The position numbers and the translations under genes were made by a program. The notes below the pieces were generated by a model. That model did not search any database and was not told where the DNA came from. It saw only the letters and a list, made by a program, of their open reading frames with translations. A stretch of DNA of 64,000 nucleotides from Desulfomonilia bacterium (GTDB lineage Bacteria; Desulfobacterota; Desulfomonilia; UBA1062), in assembly GCA_036567785.1 (NCBI GenBank), contig DATCTV010000037.1:248001-312000 (forward strand). Direction: 5' to 3'. Positions 27,419-35,165 of this stretch are shown in pieces. How positions within the stretch are numbered: position 1 is the first letter of the stretch; every line of letters starts with the position of its first letter.

Positions 27419-30400
27419 TTATTCCATGGCTTGACGGACTTTGATTGCCAGATCTTTGATTGAGTACGGCTTTTGAAGGAAATTCACCCCTTCTTCAAGC
27501 ATACCGCGGTTGGATATGACATCTGCCGTATATCCGGAACAGAAAAGGCATTTCAGTCCGGGTTTCATGCCGGTGATTATTTTAGCCAATTCCCATCCAT
27601 TCATCTTGGGCATAATCACATCTGTGATCAATAAAGATATCCGGTCAATATGATTTTCGGCCATGAGAAGCGCCTCTTTTGGCGTGCTGGCGGTCAATAC
27701 GGTATATCCCAGATGTTCCAGCATTGTCTTCCCTGTATACAATGCGGCCGTGTCATCTTCCACAATCAGGATGGTTTCACCATGACCGGCATATGGTTTT
27801 TCAGGTCTATCAGTGATTTGTTCAATATTCTCAACCTTGCATCGGTGTAAGTAAATATAAAATGTCGATCCCTTGCCCTGCTCGCTGCGGACGTTGATGA
27901 ATCCTTCATTCTGTTTGACGATTCCATACACTGTAGCCAAACCGAGGCCGGTGCCCTGACCGGCTCCCTTGGTGGTAAAAAACGGCTCGAAGATATGATC
28001 AAGTGTATCTTTGTCCATTCCGCTTCCATTGTCACTTACGGCCAACATCACATATTCTCCTGGCATGCAGTCCGCATATCTTGAGCAGAGGGCCTCATCC
28101 GCGAGTATATTTCTAGTCTCAATGGTTATCTTCCCGACACCGGCGATTGCATCCCGTGCATTGATGCATAAATTAGCCAGCAACTGGTCGACCTGACTGG
28201 GGTCGATCATCACCGGCCATAATCCCATTTCAGGCTTCCAGATCAGTTCGATGTCCTCACCTATCATGCGCCGCAACATCTTGAGCATGCCTTCCACTGA
28301 CTCATTCATATTCATAATTTTCGGAATGGCGGTTTGTTTGCGTGCAAAGGCGAGGAGCTGTCTTGTCAGATCGGCGGACCGGATGGCCGCATTTTGTATT
28401 TCCTTAAGATTGGCAAATACGGGCATCGAATCATCGGTTTTTTGAAGTGCAAGATCGGTATGTCCCATAATGACGCTGAGTATATTGTTGAAGTCGTGAG
28501 CCACTCCTCCGGCCAGGCGGCCCACCGCCTCCATCTTTTGCGCTGTTGTCAATTGTTCCTGGAGTTTCATCTTTTCAATTTCCGCATGTTTGAGTTCGGT
28601 GATGTCCTGTACGGTCCCGCCTGAGCGTATCGGTTCTCCATCAGGGCTGTAATATGTCTCGCCCTGTTCATGCACATATTTTATCCGCCCGTCAGGAAAC
28701 AGCAGCCTGTGGACCAGTTTATATGGTTTATTGGTTTGCATGGATTGCTTGAATGCGGTTATGACCATTTCGCGGTCATCAGGGTGGATGTTCTCCATAA
28801 ATACCTCATAGGACAAACTTGAACGTTGTTTGTCTATCTCGAATATCTGGAAAATCTCATCTGACCAGGTGATTTTATTGGACGTATGATCGAGTTCCCA
28901 ATGACCGATATGGGCAAGCCGTTGGGCTTCCATCAGTTGTTTCTGGTTTTCGCGGAGAGCCTCTTCCACCTGTCTGCGTTCCGTGACGTCGATGAAACTG
29001 GCACGAATCAGTTTCCTGTTTTCGGAAGGCAATCGGACAACGCGAACCTCGCAGTACAGATCCCTGCCATTGGCACTGTGAATAATTCGATCAAATTGAA
29101 GATCTTCTCCTGCCAGAACCCGCAAACTGTGATCTGAAATGCTCTCATCCGGATTGCGTCCGTCCGGTTGCTTTTTTACATAGAATCGTTGCGGATCAGA
29201 TTCGAGAAGTTCATCTCGGCTGCAACCAAAAAGCCTTTCCGCACTGGCGTTTGCATCCACAAATTTCTGCTGATCCACATCATATACTAAAATGGCATCA
29301 GGTGCCCGTTCGATGAGGATGCGGTAACGGGATTCGCTTTCACGTGCCTGTTTCTCTGCAATCCTGCGGCGATAGTTCTGTATGATTAAGGCTGTAATCA
29401 GGCCGGCCAGAACAAGAAACGCGGCTATCGTACCGACGACAACAGCTTTGTACTGGTTCCAGAGAGTCGGAGGGCGGTTTATTATCAAGGCATTATCCGG
29501 AATGAGGCCTGGATTTACACCCCAACGTTTGATCTGTTGCCAGTCAACCATTGGTTTTAAAAAACGCGAGGCAGGTTCGAGAGGAAGCGGATTATCCGTC
29601 ATAAGGGAAGGCAGGATTCTCCCCAGCATGGTGCTGAGTGCTTGCACGTCAACCATAGAGCCGCCGATGACACCGGTACCCAGTTGCGAGGTGGCAAGAC
29701 AGAAAACAGGTGCATTGGATGTTTGGGCAAGACTGATTGCTATATCGATCGGCTGATATGTATTTCCGGTAATGTCCGATGAAATGCGAGAGTAGATGAC
29801 CACTGTTCCTGGAGGCAGGCTTCTCACATGCTCTAGAAGATTGTTCACAGACATGTTGCTGGAATATTCGAAATCCAGCTTTTTTTGCCACGAGCCAAAA
29901 TCAATCATGGCCTTGTGTTCGAATGACTTGTCAAGATCACCCTTGCCGGAGACAAACAGGACCCTGCGCGTCTCGGGGAAAAGTTTCAATGCAAGCTCCA
30001 GCGTCCCACGCACATCGAAGGCCAACGGGCTTTGAAAAATTGGTTTGCCCGTTCGCTCAAGATGCGGTCTCTTCTGGCCGTAAAGAGCTAGACACGGGCT
30101 CCCTGGTGAGAGGTTTCTGGCTTCGTTAAGGAGGAAATTGAGGGCATCGTTGAAAACGGTGATAATGAGATCAAATCGTTGCCCGGCGTATTTATCGAGC
30201 AAGAGCCGACTGAGCAGAAGACGTTGTTCCCGGGTTTTAGGCGGTGAGATGTCCAAATATTCATATATGAAGTCATCAGGGTTGAGATTTGCGACTTTTC
30301 TGGCAGTTTCTAGCCCGGCTGATATCTGTTGTTGGGCGGGTTGGTTGTAGTTGTAGGTGTACAGGATCAGAACACGCTTTTCTTCAGCCTTGTCGACCTT

Positions 30401-30493
30401 CAATTCGCCCGTGGTTATGGATTTGCCGGAAGCTGCAGTCAACACCATGCAGGACCAGAGAAGGCACAGCAATCGTGTCATGTTCCAACCCAT
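27419..30493 (-). CDS. Hybrid histidine kinase with periplasmic ABC-substrate-binding-type sensor
   Basis: The 1024-residue protein starts behind GGGGAG. A signal segment (LLCLLWSCMVLTAASG) leads to a periplasmic domain of about 300 residues. It resembles ABC transporter substrate-binding proteins of the PF04392 type (VLILYTYNYNQPAQQQISAGL, LIITVFNDALNFLL, VLFVSGKGDLD). One membrane helix follows near residues 350-372. Then come two PAS domains (FVDANASAERLFG and IFQIFEID), an HDFNN-type kinase core (His near 666) and a receiver with its Asp near 961 (ITDVIMPKMNG). The sensor suggests detection of a small periplasmic ligand. Its kinase and receiver parts are close paralogues of those in the protein at 50449-53349. 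Confidence 0.88.
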   Translation of the reverse strand: MGWNMTRLLCLLWSCMVLTAASGKSITTGELKVDKAEEKRVLILYTYNYNQPAQQQISAGLETARKVANLNPDDFIYEYLDISPPKTREQRLLLSRLLLDKYAGQRFDLIITVFNDALNFLLNEARNLSPGSPCLALYGQKRPHLERTGKPIFQSPLAFDVRGTLELALKLFPETRRVLFVSGKGDLDKSFEHKAMIDFGSWQKKLDFEYSSNMSVNNLLEHVRSLPPGTVVIYSRISSDITGNTYQPIDIAISLAQTSNAPVFCLATSQLGTGVIGGSMVDVQALSTMLGRILPSLMTDNPLPLEPASRFLKPMVDWQQIKRWGVNPGLIPDNALIINRPPTLWNQYKAVVVGTIAAFLVLAGLITALIIQNYRRRIAEKQARESESRYRILIERAPDAILVYDVDQQKFVDANASAERLFGCSRDELLESDPQRFYVKKQPDGRNPDESISDHSLRVLAGEDLQFDRIIHSANGRDLYCEVRVVRLPSENRKLIRASFIDVTERRQVEEALRENQKQLMEAQRLAHIGHWELDHTSNKITWSDEIFQIFEIDKQRSSLSYEVFMENIHPDDREMVITAFKQSMQTNKPYKLVHRLLFPDGRIKYVHEQGETYYSPDGEPIRSGGTVQDITELKHAEIEKMKLQEQLTTAQKMEAVGRLAGGVAHDFNNILSVIMGHTDLALQKTDDSMPVFANLKEIQNAAIRSADLTRQLLAFARKQTAIPKIMNMNESVEGMLKMLRRMIGEDIELIWKPEMGLWPVMIDPSQVDQLLANLCINARDAIAGVGKITIETRNILADEALCSRYADCMPGEYVMLAVSDNGSGMDKDTLDHIFEPFFTTKGAGQGTGLGLATVYGIVKQNEGFINVRSEQGKGSTFYIYLHRCKVENIEQITDRPEKPYAGHGETILIVEDDTAALYTGKTMLEHLGYTVLTASTPKEALLMAENHIDRISLLITDVIMPKMNGWELAKIITGMKPGLKCLFCSGYTADVISNRGMLEEGVNFLQKPYSIKDLAIKVRQAME

Positions 30494-30634
30494 TCCAATA
30501 TCTCCCCAGAATCATCATTATCAAGTAACAGAATGGTGTAATAATAATGGGCAAATAAATAATATCAAGGAATCCAAAGGATCAGGGCAATATAACGGAA
30601 ATTCAGATCAGGGCTTACCGCCTTAGCCGTTGCT

Positions 30635-31252
30635 TTATGCCTTTATCACAAGCTCCTTGCCCAGTTCGAATGCCTTTATATTTATTTCCTGCTTTTCCTT
30701 TTTGAATGTCCCTGCCATGACCTCGATAAAGTCAGGTGTGTCGAAAGGCAGATCATCGAGTCCGGCTATCGCCCCCATCATTATTACATTGCTCAGAATC
30801 GGTTCGCCAAGCTTGAGCGCCTCGTCTGTTGCATCGACGAATTTCACGTCCGAGGTCAGCTTCAAGAGCGCGTCATTAAGCTCTTCCCTGCTCGGGTATT
30901 TCTGATCTCCCGCTATGACGCCCACCGGATAGACCGGCCTCGAATTGCTGAGCACCTTTGTCGACGGATTGCCGTAGCCCGCCATGACCCTGAGTGATTC
31001 GATGGGCTCCAGCGCAACGATGAGGTCGGCCTTTCCTTTTGGCATCTGGGGGCTCCATGTGCCTCTGGCGGAGATCCTGATATGGCTCATGACCGAGCCT
31101 CCGCGCTGGGATACGCCGAAGGTTTCGCCAATCGTTATTGTATAACCTTTTTTTGCGAGAATATTGCCCAGCATGCGCGATGCGATAACATTACCCTGCC
31201 CGCCGACGCCAGTGATTATAACGTTGTAAGGGTCTTTCACGATAGCGCTCAT
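30635..31252 (-). CDS. iorB: Indolepyruvate ferredoxin oxidoreductase, beta subunit
   Basis: The 205-residue protein is the small gamma-type domain of 2-oxoacid:ferredoxin oxidoreductases. It contains VIITGVGGQGNVIASRMLG, the nucleotide-fold motif, and SQRGGSVMSHIRI. With IorA it oxidises aryl pyruvates, made from aromatic amino acids, to aryl-acetyl-CoA while reducing ferredoxin. The start ATG at 31252 overlaps the iorA stop by 4 bp (ATGA), which means translational coupling. A longer open frame to 31414 lies inside iorA and is rejected. A protein of about 200 residues is normal for the family. Confidence 0.92.
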   Translation of the reverse strand: MSAIVKDPYNVIITGVGGQGNVIASRMLGNILAKKGYTITIGETFGVSQRGGSVMSHIRISARGTWSPQMPKGKADLIVALEPIESLRVMAGYGNPSTKVLSNSRPVYPVGVIAGDQKYPSREELNDALLKLTSDVKFVDATDEALKLGEPILSNVIMMGAIAGLDDLPFDTPDFIEVMAGTFKKEKQEINIKAFELGKELVIKA

Positions 31253-33189
31253 TTTGCCACCTCCGCCTTCTTTATAGCACCTGACGGACATATGCTTGCG
31301 CAGACGCCGCAGCCGGCGCAGATTACCTCGTCTATACGCGCCTTTCCCGCCGCCTGGTCCCATATAAGGCCGGGGCACCTGAAAATCCTTGTACACAAGC
31401 GGTTGCACCCGCACTTTTCGCCCAGGCAGACATTCTCGTCAATGCTCACCTCGAAATATTTCCTGCCCTTTCTTTCCGGTGACAGTGCGCATTTCTGCCT
31501 CAAAATCATCACGCGCGTGCCGGTCTGGTTTCTCAGCATGTCAAGCAGGGCCGCCTCAGTTGCCTCGACATCGAAGGGGTCGCTTATCGCAGTCTTCGCT
31601 CCTACCGCCTTGCAGACGGCCTCAATATCCACATCCGGAACATCGTCGCCCATCACGCTGGCTTTGAGGCCGGGATGGGGCTGGAAGCCCGTCATGGCCG
31701 TTCCGCTGTTGTCCAGTATGACCATGATGATGTCCGATTTGTTGTGCACTGCATTCACAAGCGCGGGCATCGCTGCATGGAAGAATGTCGAATCGCCGCA
31801 TACACTCAACACAGGCTGGTCCATGCCGAATCTTCCAAGCTGGCCGAAGCCGCTTGCTATGCCTGTGCCCGCGCCCATGCAGTGACCTGTCTTGAGCGTC
31901 GAAAACCCGCAAGGCAGAAAGGCGAGCGTATAGCAGCCGATGTCACCACAGACGAATCCCTTGCGGTTATCCATGGCAAGCGCATTGTGAATGCCCCAGA
32001 ATGACGCCCTGTGAGGGCATCCTGCACAGAAGGTGGTTTCGCGGCTGGGGGCGTTGCCGAAAGAAAGCATATTTGCATTTATCTCGAATTCCTGAGGTAC
32101 AGGTTTGTAGTCGATTCCCAGAATGCCGGCAAGGGCTGCTATCACTATATCGGGATTGAGTTCACCGGTAGTTGGAAGCGTCGCCTCCGCCCTTCCGAAA
32201 AACTGCTTGACGCCTGTTTCATCCGCCAGTTCGGCGGCAAGAATCTTTACGTTGTCTTCGAGGAAAGGGAGAACTTCTTCGACAACGAGAATTTTCTTTG
32301 AAGCCGACAGATGCTTCTTCATAAGATTTCTCGGCAGCGGCCATGTGGTGCCGAGCTTGAGAATGCCTACCCTGTCTTCAACACCCAGGACATTGACCGC
32401 TTCCTTTGAATAGAAGGTGCATGCGCTGCTTGTGATTATAAGAAGCTCGGGCTCGACGGGGCCTGTGTATGTGTTGAAAGGGCTCTGTTCGAAAAGGGCC
32501 TCGGCCTTTTTCAGCTTCTGCTGCTGTATCGGATGCCAGTAGGCTACCGGCATGGTGTGGACCGGTCCTGTCTCGGGGTCGATCACGAATCCGTCGGACC
32601 TGAAAACCGCCTTCCTTTTCTCTGCCGGCAGGGGGCCTGTCTTAACCGTTCCGCTTGCATGGGAAAGGCGCGTGACGCTCCTCATGACCACAAGGCCCTT
32701 GATCTCTTCGGAGAGTTCGAACGCCCACTTGGTCATGTCCTTCGCCTCCTGGAAATCGCCCGGTTCAAGGAGCGGCAGTTCAAGCAGCTTTGCAAAATGG
32801 CGTGATTCGCCTTCGTTCACGCTTGAAAGAGCGCCGGGGTCATCGCAGGGAATGAGCACCATGCCTCCTCTTGTACCTGAAAGCCCCAGATGCAGGAGAA
32901 AGTCCGAAGCCACGTTAACGCCGTTCTGCTTCATGGCGACCAGCGAACGCAATCCGGCAAAAGAACCGGCTGCCGCGACTTCGACCGCCACCTTCTCGTT
33001 GACCGACCACTCCACATACAGGCCCCGTTCATCTGCGGCCTTTCCAAGATTTTCAATTATTTCCGAGGAAGGCGTACCGGGATATGCAGATGCGACCTGG
33101 ACGCCTGCCTCAAGCGCGCCCCTTGCTATCGCCTCGTTTCCCATCATCAGAAGGATGTCTCCGCCTTTTTCTTCCGTCAGTCGGCTCAT
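31249..33189 (-). CDS. iorA: Indolepyruvate ferredoxin oxidoreductase, alpha subunit
   Basis: The 646-residue protein is the TPP- and Fe-S-containing large subunit. The N-terminal pyrimidine-type domain has MMGNEAIARGALEAGV and SAYPGTPSSEI. The TPP-binding half has FCAGCPHRASFWG and CGDIGCYTLAF, then VCGDSTFFHAAMPALVNA and the metal site ILDNSGTAMTGFQPHPG. At the C-terminus there are two clusters, CLGEKCGCNRLC and CAGCGVCASICPSGAI. The reaction is oxidative decarboxylation of indolepyruvate or related aryl pyruvates with CoA. It overlaps the genes on each side by 4 bp, so the three are one coupled operon. Such enzymes mark an anaerobic, amino-acid-fermenting lifestyle. Confidence 0.95.
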   Translation of the reverse strand: MSRLTEEKGGDILLMMGNEAIARGALEAGVQVASAYPGTPSSEIIENLGKAADERGLYVEWSVNEKVAVEVAAAGSFAGLRSLVAMKQNGVNVASDFLLHLGLSGTRGGMVLIPCDDPGALSSVNEGESRHFAKLLELPLLEPGDFQEAKDMTKWAFELSEEIKGLVVMRSVTRLSHASGTVKTGPLPAEKRKAVFRSDGFVIDPETGPVHTMPVAYWHPIQQQKLKKAEALFEQSPFNTYTGPVEPELLIITSSACTFYSKEAVNVLGVEDRVGILKLGTTWPLPRNLMKKHLSASKKILVVEEVLPFLEDNVKILAAELADETGVKQFFGRAEATLPTTGELNPDIVIAALAGILGIDYKPVPQEFEINANMLSFGNAPSRETTFCAGCPHRASFWGIHNALAMDNRKGFVCGDIGCYTLAFLPCGFSTLKTGHCMGAGTGIASGFGQLGRFGMDQPVLSVCGDSTFFHAAMPALVNAVHNKSDIIMVILDNSGTAMTGFQPHPGLKASVMGDDVPDVDIEAVCKAVGAKTAISDPFDVEATEAALLDMLRNQTGTRVMILRQKCALSPERKGRKYFEVSIDENVCLGEKCGCNRLCTRIFRCPGLIWDQAAGKARIDEVICAGCGVCASICPSGAIKKAEVAK

Positions 33190-34316
33190 TCTGCACCTCC
33201 GGCTGAAATTATTTCATTAAGTACATCGGCGCCCAGGCGCATCATGGCCCGCGTTCCTTCGGCATCACAGTTGATTCTTCCCTCAGATGAGCCCTTGACA
33301 AACGCCCTCTGTTTTTTGTTTTTCGCGGCTGTTTTCAGGTGCTCCAGGTTTGCCGCAGGCATCTCGTCTGTTATGAGGAAGCCTTTTTTAACTGCATCGT
33401 CAAAAAAGCGCTCGCCGCGTTCCGTCCTTATTATAAGCGTATTCATATCCGGTCTGCCTTCGAGCACACCGACTGAAATGTCCGCAAACTCGGCGGTCAT
33501 GTCCGTACAGTAAGAGCAGGTCTCGGGCACAAGCCCCCTTATTTCCGATAACGGGAAGGTGAGTTTGCCGCCTTCTGTATATACCTCGAAGACCTCGGCA
33601 GGCGGGGGCGGGATGTCGAACTTCTTAATTGTTTTAATGTCGAGCCTGTCCTTCAGAAATGCTTCTAGCCTGCCATAATCAAGCGCCCATGTGCAGAAAA
33701 GGCCTATGATAACGGCTGTCGGGTCTCTGAAATTATCCATACCGGTCGGATTGAGTCTCATCTGTGCGAGGGAAAGCGACTGGCATGGTGTGGCCACAAC
33801 AGCGAGGTTGTCAAGGCCTTCTCTCACGGCGCGGTTTAGTGCCGAAAGAGATGGCGCCGCCGAATATTTCGATGAGGCACACGAAAGGACGCCTTTGGCA
33901 GTTTTTACGACCTTGGGCACAGGGAGCAGGCCTGAACTGTCGGTAAGGATTGCTGCCCTCGCCTTTTTCGATTTCAGTGCGGAGATTACAAGGGCCGTAA
34001 CGGCGCCTCCTGCCTGAAAATCACCTTTGCCGGTCTTATCCGCAGCCTTTGCGATGAGAATCTTCCGATATTCGCCGAGAGGTTTTGCCCTGTAAGCATT
34101 TCCGAAATATGCTTTTGAGAGCTCATCCAGGTCAACCTCTATCTTCGGACAGAAAGCGAAGCACCTGCCGGTGGCTGATGTGCATGGGAAAAGACTGACC
34201 GTCGTTCCTCGGTGATTTTTGAAATAAGGGCACAGATCAACACATGCCCCGCAACCTATGCAAAGGCCCTTTGACTGGACATCGGCGATAAGCTCGTTTG
34301 CGCCTAAAACTTTCAT
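33186..34316 (-). CDS. Fe-S / coenzyme F420 hydrogenase beta-like (FrhB/FdhB) subunit
   Basis: The 376-residue protein has an N-terminal ferredoxin-like region (GLCIGCGACVDLCPYF, then FPCTSATGRCFAFCPK). The FrhB/FdhB domain follows, with FQAGGAVTALVISAL, SKYSAAPSLSAL, ATPCQSLSLAQM, and CSYCTDMTAEFADISVG as the family Fe-S and flavin hallmarks. Relatives transfer electrons between F420 or ferredoxin and a partner enzyme through FAD. A GGAGG site precedes the ATG. Its stop overlaps the iorA start by 4 bp, so the encoded subunit is probably an electron acceptor or donor partner of IorAB. Whether it uses F420 cannot be read from the sequence. Confidence 0.83.
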   Translation of the reverse strand: MKVLGANELIADVQSKGLCIGCGACVDLCPYFKNHRGTTVSLFPCTSATGRCFAFCPKIEVDLDELSKAYFGNAYRAKPLGEYRKILIAKAADKTGKGDFQAGGAVTALVISALKSKKARAAILTDSSGLLPVPKVVKTAKGVLSCASSKYSAAPSLSALNRAVREGLDNLAVVATPCQSLSLAQMRLNPTGMDNFRDPTAVIIGLFCTWALDYGRLEAFLKDRLDIKTIKKFDIPPPPAEVFEVYTEGGKLTFPLSEIRGLVPETCSYCTDMTAEFADISVGVLEGRPDMNTLIIRTERGERFFDDAVKKGFLITDEMPAANLEHLKTAAKNKKQRAFVKGSSEGRINCDAEGTRAMMRLGADVLNEIISAGGAE

Positions 34317-34399
34317 AATGCCTCCACGAAAAAGCAGTTAAGCTTTTAAGCTAATGAGCAGTTAGGTTGAATAAAGAGTCAATAACCTTCAATAATTGC

Positions 34400-35089
34400 T
34401 TAGCGATTCGCCGCCGCCTTTTTCTTCGCCTCGCTTACCTCATATTCCCTCAGACTCCGGGCCATATCCCGAACTTGATCGGGTAGGGCGTTGACCGGCA
34501 GTCCTGAAGATAGCGCCATATAGTATATGTGTGCCACCTTTTCGAGGAGTTCTGCGGCAAGCAGCGCCTTGTCCATATTTTTACCCAGGGCAATTATCCC
34601 GTGGTTCTGGATAATGTAGGCGTTGGCGTTGTTGCCCAGCTTGCCTGCAACACCCGCGGCCAGTTCCGGGCTGCCGGAAACTGCGTATGGGGTTACCTCG
34701 ACCGATTCGCCGAGCATGAAGGAGACCTCGTCAAAAAGTGCGGGGATGGGCTTGTTCAGCAGTGCGAAGACGCTCCCGTATATCTGATGTGTGTGGACTA
34801 CGGCGTTCACGTCCGGCCTTTCGCGGTAGATGACAGCATGCATCCCGGCTTCTACCGAGGGAGGACGGCAACCTTCCACCACGGAACAGGAAAGATCGAC
34901 GATGCAGATGTCATCCGGGGTGATCTCGTGGTATTTCACTGATGACGGTGTGATCGCCATCAAATTTTCGCCGTCTATCCTCACCGATACATTGCCTCCC
35001 GTACCCCTGAGTGAGCCGAAATAACCGTTGTCGGACAGCCATATACTGGCTTCGAGCACTTCATTCTGGTACTTTTCAAATTTACCCAT
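34400..35089 (-). CDS. Class II aldolase/adducin family protein
   Basis: The 229-residue protein is set to start at ATG 35089, with AAGGAG upstream; the longer open frame to 35221 has no ribosome site and lies next to the fusion gene stop. Family signs are RGTGGNVSVR, ITPSSVKYHEI, and the zinc ligands VVHTHQIYGSVFA and IIQNHGIIALGK. A candidate active-site acid lies in DEVSFMLGE. Family members split or epimerise phosphorylated sugars such as fuculose-1-phosphate or ribulose-5-phosphate. It lies 76 bp downstream of the kinase-dehydrogenase fusion on the same strand and probably acts after it in one sugar pathway. Confidence 0.87.
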   Translation of the reverse strand: MGKFEKYQNEVLEASIWLSDNGYFGSLRGTGGNVSVRIDGENLMAITPSSVKYHEITPDDICIVDLSCSVVEGCRPPSVEAGMHAVIYRERPDVNAVVHTHQIYGSVFALLNKPIPALFDEVSFMLGESVEVTPYAVSGSPELAAGVAGKLGNNANAYIIQNHGIIALGKNMDKALLAAELLEKVAHIYYMALSSGLPVNALPDQVRDMARSLREYEVSEAKKKAAANR

Positions 35090-35165
35090 ATACAGTTTTG
35101 CTCCTTTCAAGCTTTTTCGTTGGAAAAAAATAGTCCCTTTTTTACCTGTTTGTCCCTGTGCCGTA

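Noticed and set aside
31253-31414. N-terminal extension of iorB
   Set aside because: It lies fully inside iorA and is rich in Arg and Gly. The ATG at 31252 overlaps the iorA stop in the usual 4-bp manner.
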